Part shown: one piece after another, positions 17,176 through 26,600 of the stretch
How the letters are laid out: each line of letters starts with the position of its first letter
Numbering within the stretch: position 1 is the first letter of the stretch
Notes under the pieces: generated by a model
Told to the model about the DNA's origin: nothing
Databases searched by the model: none
The model's input: the letters and a program-made list of their open reading frames with translations, nothing else
From: an uncultured Eubacterium sp.
GTDB taxonomy: Bacteria; Bacillota; Clostridia; Lachnospirales; Lachnospiraceae
Assembly (NCBI GenBank): GCA_934317205.1
Contig: CAKREL010000017.1
Coordinates: forward strand, 1 to 31,263
Direction of reading: 5' to 3'
Length of the DNA stretch: 31,263 nt
Position numbers and translations under genes: made by a program

Positions 17176-17220
17176 TACATATTAGCATGGTAGCACGCTA
17201 AAGTGTACAAAAAATATGTA
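17176..17220 (+). promoter_or_regulatory. Structured 5' leader of the his operon
   Basis: tacatatt (17176-17183) can pair with aatatgta (17213-17220), and inside it ttagc (17182-17186) with gctaa (17197-17201), with two bases shared between the stems. The leader is under 90 bases, has no T-box sequence and no run of histidine codons. Its role is unknown; it may only protect the mRNA 5' end. Confidence 0.35.
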
Positions 17221-17256
17221 TGAAAAATGTAACAGAACAAAGAGGGGATCAAAGCC

Positions 17257-18444
17257 GTGAAGAATCAATTATTACATACGCCCGAAGGTGTTAGGGATAT
17301 TTACAATGAGGAATGTGAACGCAAGATCATTTTGGAAGGTCGTCTGCTTTCTGTGATGAAATCCTATGGTTACCATCCGATTCAGACACCTACATTTGAA
17401 TTTTTTGACATATTCGGAAAAGAAATTGGTACAACTCCATCCAGAGATCTGTACAAGTTTTTTGACCGTGAGGGCAACACGCTTGTTCTTCGACCGGATA
17501 TTACTCCTTCCATTGCACGATGTGCTTCCAAATATTATATGGAGCAGGCGATACCAATCCGTCTTTGCTATACAGGTAACACTTTCCGCAATAACTCAAG
17601 CTATCAGGGGCGTTTAAAAGAAAATACACAATCCGGAGCTGAACTAATTGGAGATGGAAGTGTGGAAGCTGATGCCGAAATGCTCGCATTATCTGCACAG
17701 CTATTACAAGCAGCGGGTCTGAAAGAGTTTCAGTTAAGTGTAGGACATGCAGATTTCCTGCGCGGCCTGTTTGAAGCTGCTCATCTGAAAGAAGAAGTAA
17801 TGGAGGAAATCCGTAATTTACTGTTAAATCGTAATTTGTACGGGGTTCAGGAAGTTGTAGAGCAGCATGTTCAGGATGATAATCTGAAGCATCTCTTTAC
17901 GCTGTTGAGTGATGTTATGCTGGACAAGGAAAAAATTACTGCAGCAAAAGTATGGGCACAGGATTTTCCACGGGTATTAAATGCTTTAACTCGCCTGGAG
18001 CAGTTAGATGAATTACTTGAATTATATAAAATCCACAAATATATATCTTATGAACTGGCTATGATTTCTGGCTTTAATTATTATACTGGTATCATTTTTG
18101 CCGGATATACTTTTGGCAGCGGCGAAGCAATTGTAAATGGCGGACGATATGATAATCTGTTGAAATCCTTTGGTAAATCTGCACCGTCCATCGGTTTCGC
18201 AGTTGTTATCAATCAGCTGATGGCTGCACTGCAGAGGCAGAATGTGCGGATTCCATTTGAAAATACAACCAAATGGTTTATCTACAGTGAACAATACCGC
18301 CAGGATGCCATCAAGGATGCACAGGTACTCAGAAGCCGTGGTGAACAGGTGGAGCTAATGCCATTGACAGAGCAGAATACAAAAGATGTCTATGAAAAAT
18401 ATGCGGAAGATAAGCATATTCAGGACATTATTTTCTACATGTAG
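17257..18444 (+). CDS. hisZ: ATP phosphoribosyltransferase regulatory subunit HisZ
   Basis: 395 residues from a GTG start with AGAGGGG nine bases upstream. HisZ is a catalytically inactive relative of histidyl-tRNA synthetase that pairs with short HisG to form the regulated ATP phosphoribosyltransferase. It has the class II synthetase fold: 'LHTPEGVRDIY' (6-16), motif 2-like 'CYTGNTFRNNSSYQGR', and 'SGFNYYTGIIFAGYTFG' and 'GGRYDNLLKSFG' from motif 3. The length lacks the anticodon-binding domain of true HisRS, and the neighbour hisG is the short form, so HisZ is favoured over hisS. Confidence 0.95.
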   Translation: MKNQLLHTPEGVRDIYNEECERKIILEGRLLSVMKSYGYHPIQTPTFEFFDIFGKEIGTTPSRDLYKFFDREGNTLVLRPDITPSIARCASKYYMEQAIPIRLCYTGNTFRNNSSYQGRLKENTQSGAELIGDGSVEADAEMLALSAQLLQAAGLKEFQLSVGHADFLRGLFEAAHLKEEVMEEIRNLLLNRNLYGVQEVVEQHVQDDNLKHLFTLLSDVMLDKEKITAAKVWAQDFPRVLNALTRLEQLDELLELYKIHKYISYELAMISGFNYYTGIIFAGYTFGSGEAIVNGGRYDNLLKSFGKSAPSIGFAVVINQLMAALQRQNVRIPFENTTKWFIYSEQYRQDAIKDAQVLRSRGEQVELMPLTEQNTKDVYEKYAEDKHIQDIIFYM

Positions 18445-18456
18445 GAGGACCGGATC

Positions 18457-19107
18457 ATGAGATATTTAACATTTGCTTTAGGAAAAGGACGTCTTGCCAA
18501 TAAGACACTTGAAATGTTTGAAAAAATCGGTATCACCTGCGAAGAAATGAAAGACAAGGATACTAGAAAGCTGATTTTTGTAAATGAAGACTTAAAGTTG
18601 CGCTTCTTTCTTTCCAAGGGACCAGATGTACCAACTTACGTAGAATACGGTGCTGCGGATATCGGTATTGTTGGAAGAGATACGATTCTGCAAGAAGCCC
18701 GAAATATTTACGAAGTTCTGGATCTCGGATTTGGAAAATGTAAAATGTGTGTCTGCGGTCCGGAATCTGCAAGAGATTTGCTGCAGCATCATGAGCAGAT
18801 CCGTGTGGCAACAAAATATCCGAAAATTGCGAAAGATTATTTTTATAATAAAAAACATCAGACTGTTGAAATCATCAAACTGAATGGTTCTATCGAGCTG
18901 GCTCCAATTGTTGGGCTGGCTGATGTTATCGTCGATATTGTTGAAACGGGATCTACGTTGCGCGAAAATGGCCTAACGGTATTAGAAGAAGTTTGTCCAT
19001 TATCAGCCCGTATGGTAGTAAATCCAGTAAGTATGAAGATGGAACAGGAACGAATCAGCAAACTGATTTCTGATCTGCGTGAAGTAATGAGCAAAGGAGA
19101 GAACTAA
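18457..19107 (+). CDS. hisG: ATP phosphoribosyltransferase, short form
   Basis: 216 residues, the HisZ-dependent short form without the C-terminal regulatory domain. Joins ATP and PRPP to phosphoribosyl-ATP, the first step of histidine synthesis. Key regions: 'LTFALGKGRLANKTLEMFEKIGI' (3-25, in parts), 'YGAADIGIVGRDTI' and 'ADVIVDIVETGSTLRENGL', which binds the PRPP phosphate. A strong AGGAGG site lies in the 12-base gap after hisZ. Confidence 0.96.
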   Translation: MRYLTFALGKGRLANKTLEMFEKIGITCEEMKDKDTRKLIFVNEDLKLRFFLSKGPDVPTYVEYGAADIGIVGRDTILQEARNIYEVLDLGFGKCKMCVCGPESARDLLQHHEQIRVATKYPKIAKDYFYNKKHQTVEIIKLNGSIELAPIVGLADVIVDIVETGSTLRENGLTVLEEVCPLSARMVVNPVSMKMEQERISKLISDLREVMSKGEN

Positions 19108-19108
19108 G

Positions 19109-20410
19109 ATGCGTACGTTAAAACTCACAAAAGAAACCATTCAGAATATACTGACAGATTTGTTAAAAAGAAGTCCGAATAATTATACACAGTATGAGAG
19201 CAGTGTAAATGAGATTATTTCAAATGTCCGTGCAAACGGCGATGCAGCTGTTTTTGATTATACAAAAAAATTTGACGGTGCAACTGTGACTGCAGAAAAT
19301 ATCGAAGTAACAGAGGATGAAATAACAGAAGCTTATGAACAGGTAGATTCAAAATTATTGGAGGTTATCCGAAAAGCGAAAGAAAATATCCGTGTGTACC
19401 ATGAAAAGCAAAAACAGTACAGCTGGTTTGACAGTTCCATTCCAGGAACTATGCTTGGTCAGAAAGTAACACCAATTGCAAAAGCAGGTGTATATGTTCC
19501 GGGCGGAAAAGCTGTCTATCCTTCTTCTGTGTTGATGAATATCATGCCTGCAAAAGTAGCCGGAGTGGAAGAAATTATTATGACAACTCCATGTGACAAG
19601 GAAGGAAAAGTCAATCCATCTACATTGGTTGCGGCAAAAGAAGCAGGTGCAGACCGAGTATTTAAAGTCGGTGGCGCTCAGGCCATCGCAGCGCTTGCTT
19701 TTGGAACGGAAAGTATCCCGAAAGTTGACAAGATTGTAGGACCTGGTAACATTTACGTTGCACTGGCAAAAAAAGCAGTATTCGGACATGTCAGCATTGA
19801 TTCTATCGCAGGTCCGAGTGAAATTCTTGTTCTTGCAGATGAAACTGCAAATCCACGTTATGTAGCAGCAGATTTATTATCCCAGGCCGAGCATGATGAA
19901 TTAGCTTCTGCTATACTGATCACGACAAGTGAAAAACTGGCTGAAGAAGTATCAAAAGAGATTGATGGATTCTGTGAGGTTCTTTCAAGAAAAGCAATCA
20001 TTGAAAAGTCTTTGGAAAATTATGGTTATATCTTGATTGCACCAGATTTGGATACTGCGATTGATACTGCAAATGAAATTGCATCTGAACATATGGAAAT
20101 CGTAACTGCAAATCCTTTTGAAGTAATGACAAAAATAAAAAATGCAGGGGCAATCTTCCTTGGTGAATACAGCAGTGAGCCATTGGGAGACTATTTTGCA
20201 GGTCCAAATCATGTTCTTCCAACAAACGGAACCGCAAAATTCTTCTCTCCATTAGGTGTAGATGATTTTATTAAAAAATCAAGCATTATCTCCTATTCCA
20301 GAGAAGCCCTGCATGCTGTTTATAAAGATATTGCACAATTTGCAGATTGCGAGCAGCTAACTGCACATGCAAATTCTATCCGCGTCAGATTCGAAGACGA
20401 AGAGAAATAA
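19109..20410 (+). CDS. hisD: Histidinol dehydrogenase
   Basis: 433 residues, full length. Oxidises histidinol to histidine in two NAD-dependent steps with bound zinc. It has 'YVPGGKAVYPSSVLMN' (about 129-144), 'VGGAQAIAALAFGT', 'DKIVGPGNIYVA', 'AGPSEILVLAD', the zinc-site 'LLSQAEHD', the catalytic Glu-His in 'ASEHMEIV' (about 325) and 'FLGEYSSEPLGDYFAGPNHVLPT' (in parts). It starts one base after hisG with an AAAGGAG site. Confidence 0.97.
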   Translation: MRTLKLTKETIQNILTDLLKRSPNNYTQYESSVNEIISNVRANGDAAVFDYTKKFDGATVTAENIEVTEDEITEAYEQVDSKLLEVIRKAKENIRVYHEKQKQYSWFDSSIPGTMLGQKVTPIAKAGVYVPGGKAVYPSSVLMNIMPAKVAGVEEIIMTTPCDKEGKVNPSTLVAAKEAGADRVFKVGGAQAIAALAFGTESIPKVDKIVGPGNIYVALAKKAVFGHVSIDSIAGPSEILVLADETANPRYVAADLLSQAEHDELASAILITTSEKLAEEVSKEIDGFCEVLSRKAIIEKSLENYGYILIAPDLDTAIDTANEIASEHMEIVTANPFEVMTKIKNAGAIFLGEYSSEPLGDYFAGPNHVLPTNGTAKFFSPLGVDDFIKKSSIISYSREALHAVYKDIAQFADCEQLTAHANSIRVRFEDEEK

Positions 20411-20427
20411 TCCGGAGGATATATAAT

Positions 20428-21021
20428 ATGGCAGAAAAACGATATGCACAAGTACACAGAAAAACAAATGAGACAAATATCAAACTGGCGCTGACGTTGG
20501 ATGGAAACGGGAATCAAAATATTTCCACCGGTATCGGATTTTTTGATCATATGCTCTCTGGATTTACAAGACATGGCTTTTTTGATCTGGATCTTGACGT
20601 GAAAGGAGACCTGGAAGTAGACTGTCATCATACCATTGAAGACACTGGTATTGTGCTTGGTAATGCAATAAGGGAAGCTCTGGGAGATAAAAAGGGAATC
20701 AAACGATTTGGCAGCATGATTCTTCCAATGGATGAGACTTTAGTTCTATGTGCTATTGATCTGTCCGGGCGTCCGTATTTTGCATTTGATGCTGAATTTA
20801 CGACAGACCGTGTGGGCGATATGGATACTGAAATGGTACGTGAATTTTTCTACGCCATTTCCTACGCAGCAGGCATGAATCTACACATGAAGGTACTTTC
20901 AGGAACCAATAATCACCATATCATTGAGGCATTATTTAAAGCCTTCGGAAAAGCTCTGGATGATGCTTCATCTTACGATCCGCGTGTGACGGATATTTTA
21001 TCCACGAAAGGCAGTTTATAA
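20428..21021 (+). CDS. hisB: Imidazoleglycerol-phosphate dehydratase
   Basis: 197 residues from the ATG at 20428, which has CGGAGGA eight bases upstream. A longer in-frame reading from 20347 would run inside hisD and is not credible. Converts imidazole glycerol phosphate to imidazole acetol phosphate with two manganese ions. Metal-binding motifs are 'DHML' (H41), 'CHHTIEDTGIVLG' (H67, H68, E71) and 'NNHHIIEALFKAFGKAL'. This is the monofunctional form, without a histidinol phosphatase domain. Confidence 0.96.
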   Translation: MAEKRYAQVHRKTNETNIKLALTLDGNGNQNISTGIGFFDHMLSGFTRHGFFDLDLDVKGDLEVDCHHTIEDTGIVLGNAIREALGDKKGIKRFGSMILPMDETLVLCAIDLSGRPYFAFDAEFTTDRVGDMDTEMVREFFYAISYAAGMNLHMKVLSGTNNHHIIEALFKAFGKALDDASSYDPRVTDILSTKGSL

Positions 21022-21024
21022 ATT

Positions 21025-22308
21025 ATGAATAAAAAGAACTTAATCGCAACCATTTATTTAAAAGACGGGAAACTGGTCAATAGTTTCAAAGATCATACTA
21101 AGCAGGATGATCTGATGGAACGTATCCGCTTATATAATGACAATGGCATTGACAAAATCTATCTGTTTGACCTGTCCGATAACGATGCGGAACACGAGTT
21201 GAATCTCCATACTATGAAGGAAATCAACCGTATATCCGAGATTCCTGTCTATGCAGGCGGCAATATCAACCGTCTGGAAGATATCAAGAAAATATTATAT
21301 GCCGGTTGTAAAAAAGCCATTCTAAACCCGGTAAAAGATGTGACTGCTCAGGTATCCAAAGAAGGCGCTATGCGTTTTGGTAAAGAAGCTCTGGCACTTT
21401 CCATCCATAATGTGGATTTATTTTTTAAGCAGAAAGAAGATGTGGAAAATAACACAAGTGAGCTGATCGTTCTGGATCCTGCTCTCATAGGAACCCTCGG
21501 TAACGTCACAGATATGCCTTATTCTATACTTCTGCCAGAGACTAATTGCGAAAGTGTGTGCAAGGCCTTACAGTCTGACGAAACGATTACAGGAATTTCA
21601 TCAAAAACAATCAGTGCACCAGATACAGATATCATTGCATTAAAAGAGTATCTGAAAGAGCAGGGAATTGAAACTGGACATTTAGAGACTTCCTGTGAAT
21701 GGTCAGAATTCAAATTAAATTCCGAAGGCATGATCCCGGTTATTGTTCAGGATTACAAGACAAATGATGTGCTGATGCTTGCATATATGAACGAAGAGGC
21801 ATTTTATACTACACTGTCTCTTGGCAAGATGACTTATTACAGCAGAAGCAGAAATGAACTTTGGACCAAAGGTATGACTTCCGGGCATTATCAGTATGTA
21901 AAATCCCTCTCTATTGACTGTGACAAAGATACGATCCTGGCAAAAGTATCCCAGATTGGTGCTGCTTGTCATACCGGCAATCGTAGCTGTTTCTACACAG
22001 ATCTGGTAAAAGAAGAGTACAAAGAAAAAAATCCTCTGGAAGTATTTGAAAACGAATACAATGTTATTCTGGATCGCAAACTTCATCCAAAGGAAGGTTC
22101 TTATACAAATTATCTTTTTGACAAAGGTATTGATAAAATTCTGAAAAAAGTCGGTGAAGAGGCAACTGAGATTGTCATTGCAGCAAAAAATCCGGATCCA
22201 GAAGAGATCAAATACGAAATTGCTGATTTCCTGTATCATATGATGGTCATGATGGTTGATAAAGGTATTACTTGGGATGAAGTACTGGAGGAATTATCTC
22301 AGCGATAG
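21025..22308 (+). CDS. hisIE: Fusion: degenerate HisA/HisF-like barrel domain + HisI + HisE
   Basis: 427 residues. The C-terminal two thirds is a normal bifunctional HisIE. HisI, the phosphoribosyl-AMP cyclohydrolase, spans about 225-330, with '[11 protein letters not shown]', '[13 protein letters not shown]' and zinc cysteines C299, C315 and C322. HisE, the phosphoribosyl-ATP pyrophosphohydrolase, spans about 338-427, with '[16 protein letters not shown]' and '[13 protein letters not shown]'. The first 215 residues resemble a HisA/HisF barrel ('[10 protein letters not shown]', 'YLFDLSDND', '[17 protein letters not shown]'), but where HisA reads 'AIDLK' this has Tyr (Y11), and the second expected Asp ('SIDA') is His (H128). 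The barrel is therefore probably not a working isomerase or cyclase. The gene starts three bases after hisB and ends the operon. Confidence 0.9.
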   Translation: MNKKNLIATIYLKDGKLVNSFKDHTKQDDLMERIRLYNDNGIDKIYLFDLSDNDAEHELNLHTMKEINRISEIPVYAGGNINRLEDIKKILYAGCKKAILNPVKDVTAQVSKEGAMRFGKEALALSIHNVDLFFKQKEDVENNTSELIVLDPALIGTLGNVTDMPYSILLPETNCESVCKALQSDETITGISSKTISAPDTDIIALKEYLKEQGIETGHLETSCEWSEFKLNSEGMIPVIVQDYKTNDVLMLAYMNEEAFYTTLSLGKMTYYSRSRNELWTKGMTSGHYQYVKSLSIDCDKDTILAKVSQIGAACHTGNRSCFYTDLVKEEYKEKNPLEVFENEYNVILDRKLHPKEGSYTNYLFDKGIDKILKKVGEEATEIVIAAKNPDPEEIKYEIADFLYHMMVMMVDKGITWDEVLEELSQR

Positions 22309-22369
22309 TAAATTTTACTTGTTCTGAAAATTTAGTGGATAACATAAATAAATAGTATATTACAGCAGA

Positions 22370-22415
22370 AAAGAAAGCTTATGATTACATGATGTAATGG
22401 TAAACTTTCTTTTTT
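22370..22415 (+). terminator. Terminator of the his operon
   Basis: An outer stem AAAGAAAG (22370-22377) with CTTTCTTT (22405-22412) and an inner stem ATTACA with TGTAAT are followed by T residues up to 22415. It clearly ends the his transcript. Upstream, 22309-22334 can form a second, purely AT hairpin. Confidence 0.75.
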
Positions 22416-22481
22416 GGATTAATATAAAACAGTTGATTTTCTGATTTTTGCAGACTATGTAAGAGTGGGAGTGTGCTATTT

Positions 22482-22787
22482 ATGTATTCAGAACAATATG
22501 AAAACCGAAAACATTATGTTGAGGCTGTAAAAAACAGTTTTTCTGCAGCCAGACAGACCGAAAGATCCAAGGATACTGAATTATTGAACCGAAATATTCC
22601 TGAAAAAGAACACCGAAGTTTTATCGGAGTTCGTTTTATATTGTCCCTTGTGCTTTTACTGATTTTTTTGGCAATAAAACAGACCGATTTTTCCTGGAAG
22701 GGATGGAATGCAGAAAAAATTATCAGTCAGATTCAATATAGTGTTGATCTGTCAAAAATTATGGAACAAATACGTTTTCTCCCATAA
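22482..22787 (+). CDS. Small membrane protein of unknown function
   Basis: 101 residues from the ATG at 22482, chosen because GGGAG lies 10 bases upstream; a GTG at 22473 would sit almost on that site. The first 45 residues are highly charged ('YEKRKHYVEAV'-like; actual MYSEQYENRKHYVEAVKNS). One membrane segment follows (about 47-65, 'FILSLVLLLIFLAI'), and then a 36-residue tail that is amphipathic. I recognise no family. It stands alone between the his terminator and the ABC exporter promoter, so a link to the exporter is only positional. Base and codon use look like the neighbours, which argues that it is a real gene. Confidence 0.65.
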   Translation: MYSEQYENRKHYVEAVKNSFSAARQTERSKDTELLNRNIPEKEHRSFIGVRFILSLVLLLIFLAIKQTDFSWKGWNAEKIISQIQYSVDLSKIMEQIRFLP

Positions 22788-22831
22788 CCAGCGGCAGAAC
22801 TGTTAAAACAGGAAAATTTATACTTTCTTTA

Positions 22832-22860
22832 TTGATTCCGCACGCAGATAAAACTATAAT
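22832..22860 (+). promoter_or_regulatory. Sigma-A promoter of the ABC exporter genes
   Basis: TTGATT (22832-22837), a 17-bp spacer and a perfect TATAAT (22855-22860). The start is expected near 22867, about 77 bases before the ATPase ATG. Confidence 0.75.
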
Positions 22861-22943
22861 AAAAAGAGACATTCAAGTTATAAAATGTGGATGTATGGAA
22901 GCAATTTTATAAATCTGAAATTTATGTTACAGTGGGGGAAAAA

Positions 22944-23645
22944 ATGTCGTATATCGATTTTCAGCATATTACGAAAGAGTACAATACAGGAGGAAGTTCT
23001 ATTTTTGCATTAAAGGATGCTTCTTTTTCAGTAGAAAAAGGAGAACTTGCTGTCATACTTGGTGCTTCCGGTGCAGGAAAAACAACCGCATTAAATATTT
23101 TAGGAGGAATGGATACAGCAACTTCCGGTCATGTACTGGTGGATGGTTCTGATATCACTGCTTATGGTAAAAAGCAGCTAACCCAGTATCGGCGTACAGA
23201 TATTGGATTTGTCTTTCAGTTTTATAACCTTGTTCCGAATTTAACTGCCCTGGAAAATGTGGAACTGGCTTCACAAATCTGTGAGGATTCGCTGAATGCA
23301 GCTCAGACACTTGAAAAAGTCGGACTTGGAATGCGTATGAAGAATTTCCCGGCCCAGCTTTCTGGTGGAGAGCAGCAGCGTGTCTCTATTGCCAGAGCTT
23401 TGGCTAAGAATCCGAAGCTGCTTCTTTGTGATGAACCTACCGGTGCATTGGATTACAATACCGGTAAGCAGATTCTGCAGCTGCTGCAGGATACCTGTCG
23501 AAAGGAAGGCATTACCGTATTGATCATCACCCATAACTCTGCACTGGCACCAATGGCTGACAGGCTGATCCAGTTTAAGAATGGTACAGTGATCAGTCAG
23601 ACTAAAAATTTGCAACCGATTCCGATTGCAGAAATAGAGTGGTAA
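22944..23645 (+). CDS. ABC transporter ATP-binding protein (MacB/LolD type)
   Basis: 233 residues from the ATG at 22944, which has GTGGGGG directly upstream. An in-frame ATG at 22887 would add 19 residues with no family likeness and no binding site. The ATPase has Walker A 'GASGAGKTT', Q-loop '[20 protein letters not shown]' (in parts), signature '[15 protein letters not shown]', Walker B '[12 protein letters not shown]' and H-loop 'IITH'. These place it in the MacB/LolD/FtsE group that powers FtsX-type permeases by mechanotransmission. The permease gene follows after nine bases. Confidence 0.95.
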   Translation: MSYIDFQHITKEYNTGGSSIFALKDASFSVEKGELAVILGASGAGKTTALNILGGMDTATSGHVLVDGSDITAYGKKQLTQYRRTDIGFVFQFYNLVPNLTALENVELASQICEDSLNAAQTLEKVGLGMRMKNFPAQLSGGEQQRVSIARALAKNPKLLLCDEPTGALDYNTGKQILQLLQDTCRKEGITVLIITHNSALAPMADRLIQFKNGTVISQTKNLQPIPIAEIEW

Positions 23646-23654
23646 AGCGGACAA

Positions 23655-26600
23655 ATGAAAGCATATTGGAAAGATATTGTCAGAACAATTAAAAAAGAGA
23701 AAAAGCGTTTTTTTTCCATACTTTTAATCACATTTCTCGGAGTGACGATGTTTGCTGGTCTTTCTGCCGGCTGTCGTGATTTGCGGGCATCTGCGGATCG
23801 CTATTATGATGAACAGAAGCTATACGATATCAAAGTACAGTCCACCCTTGGACTTACGGATGGGGATGTTACAGCTCTAAGTAAAGTAGATGGGATCTCA
23901 CAAGCACACGGAACATACAGCGAAACAGCACTTGTGCAAGCGGGTGGTCTGCAGCTGAAAGCGGAAGTGACTCTGCTTGACATGAATGGTCTGAATCAGC
24001 CACGCCTGCTGAAAGGAACACTTCCGCAAAAAGCTTCTGAGATTGCTGTTTCACAAAACTATTGCTCTGATACAGATAAAAAAATTGGAGATAAAGTCAC
24101 AATAACAGCACAGAATGCGGATGCTGAGGAAAATGATTCTGCCTTAAAGCAGCATGAGTATACGATTACAGCAATCATGCAGGATGCAACCGATCTGATT
24201 GCCGATGATGGAGCTGTATCCTTCCGTTCTTCACAATCTGCAAAATATTTCTTTTATGTCACTGCGGATGCTCTCGATAATAAGGTATATTCTACCATTG
24301 AGTTACAGGTAGAAGGCACAAAGGAATTATCTTGTTTTTCAGAAGAATATCAGGATAAAGTTGCAGCAGTAAAAAAAAGGATTGAAAAAGAGATAAAGAC
24401 AGACCGGGAAGAAGCACGTTATGACGAAATCGTAGAAGAAGCAATCGCTACACTGCAGGATGCCAGAGATGAAGCTGATACAAAATTTGCTAAGGCAGAT
24501 GAAAAAATTGCAGATGCGAGAGCCAAACTCGAAGATGGAAAACAGCAGTGGGAATCTGGCTGGAAACAGTTACAAGATGGTATACAGCAGTTAAAACAAC
24601 AGAAACAAAGTGCTTCTGAACAGTTTTTACAGGGATATTTAAAAATCTCCGATGGCTACAAACAACTCACATCCGGAGAAGAACAATTAAATGCCGGAAA
24701 GGCAGAGTTAAATGTGCATCAGAAGGAGTTAGAACAGGGTGAAACTCTTCTTCAGCAAAAAAAGACTGCTGCAATGCAGGAACTTGACAATGCACAGACT
24801 CAAATCGCCATAGGAAAAGGACAGGCTATAGAAGGAAAAGAGCAGATTCTGACTCAGGTGTCCACATTAAAAGGACAGTTAAATTCTGGATGGCCGGAAG
24901 CATCATGGAATGATTATCAGTTATCGGTGGAATCTGGTAATATGGATGCGGGTGCTCGTTTGGCCTTTCAGACAGAATTGCAGCAAACGATTGATCATAT
25001 GACATCTATGCTGGAAGCACAAATCTCACAACTGGATCAAACAGCACAAGACTATGAAATGCAAAAAAATGCCCTGGAAAATCAGCTGGCACAATTACAG
25101 CAGATTCCGAATGGAATGTCGGCACTTGAAACGCAATACGAAACAGTACAGAAAACGTTACTTCAGTTAGAGGCACAAGAAACGGTACTTCTGGAAAAGC
25201 AGCAGGAAGCAAAACAGCAGTTTTCTGAAGCAGAGACACAACTTGCACAGCAAAAGCAGCAGCTTCAAGATGCAGGTCAACAGCTAAGCAAACAGGAGCA
25301 GAAACTTGTAAGCGCTCGCCAGGAACTTGATGCGGGTCTTGCCGAGTTAAAACAACAAGAACAAAATGCCAACAGACAGTTTGCAAAAGCTGATCAGGAA
25401 ATTCAGGCAAATACTGAGAAGTTAAAACAATCTCAGAAAGAATTAGAGGATGGAACCGCTGAGCTGGAAAAACAGACACAAACGTTGGAGGAGGAACGCA
25501 CAAAGGCATACATCAAACTTGCAGATGCCCAGGCTGATATTGATTCCATTGACATGGCAAAATGGTATGTGCAGGACCGCAGCTCTATCGGAAGTTATTC
25601 CACAATCCAGAGTGATGCTGACTCGATTGAAACTATCGGAAATGTATTTCCAATTTTATTCTTGTCAGTTGCTATCTTGATCAGTCTGACAACAATTACG
25701 CGGCTGGTAGAAGAGGAACGTGGACAAATTGGTATTTTCAAAGCACTCGGCTTTTCAGATACACATGTATATGGAAAATATCTAATTTATACTCTGGCTG
25801 CATGCATTTGCGGTGGACTGTTAGGAGATATTGGTGGATTTATTCTGATGCCAAAATTTCTTTTTACGGTGTTTGTGGTTATGTATAAAATCCCGTCCTA
25901 TCAGTATTTGTTCCATTTGGGCTACGGAATCGGTGGAATGATACTCTTTGCAGCAGGCACATTATTTGCAGCTGTCTGCGCATGCCACAGTGAGCTGCGT
26001 CAGTGTCCGGCCGCATTGATGCGTCCGAAGGCACCAAAGGCCGGATCCAGAGTGTTTTTGGAAAAGATTCCGTTCTTATGGAAACGTCTGTCCTTCCTGA
26101 ATAAAGTGACATTTCGTAATCTGTTTCGTTATAAAAAACGTCTGATCATGACGATAAGTGGAATTCTTGGCTGTACAGCTTTGCTTGTGGTCGGCATGGC
26201 AATAAAAAATTCTGTTACGGATCTGATGCCAAAACAGTATAATCATATTTATCGCTATGACTTGATGGCTGTTGTAATGCCTGATGACTATAATACTTTT
26301 ACAGACCAGATTGATTCAGATTCTAATATTTCTGATTATCTGGAACTTCAGCTGAATACCGTACAGGTCAGAAATACATCACATACGGTAGAAGAAAGTG
26401 TTCCTATGTATGTTATTCCGGATGATGCATTCATTGCGGACTATATCAATCTGGAAGGCCTGGATGGGAAGGAAAAAGAACTGTGTGCCAAGGATGTTTT
26501 TGTAACACAGAATCTGTCAGAAGTTATGGGATTTACCACCGGAGATTCTCTGGAAATCCAGAACAGCGATCTGGAAGAATGTTCTTTCCAGGTAGATGGG

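Noticed and set aside
17216..17259. Possible his leader peptide (14 codons from ATG 17216)
   Set aside because: It has no histidine codons, no ribosome binding site and no terminator/antiterminator pair, so it does not look like an attenuator.
20347..20427. Longer N-terminus for hisB
   Set aside because: It would overlap hisD by over 60 bases and adds Arg/Cys-rich residues unlike HisB; the ATG at 20428 has a strong ribosome binding site and matches the family.
22433..22461. Promoter-like TTGATT-17-TATGTA before the small membrane protein
   Set aside because: The predicted start would fall within or after the ribosome binding site, leaving no workable leader.
22887..22943. Longer N-terminus for the ABC ATPase
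   Set aside because: No ribosome binding site, and the added 19 residues match nothing; ATG 22944 has GTGGGGG upstream and gives the usual length.
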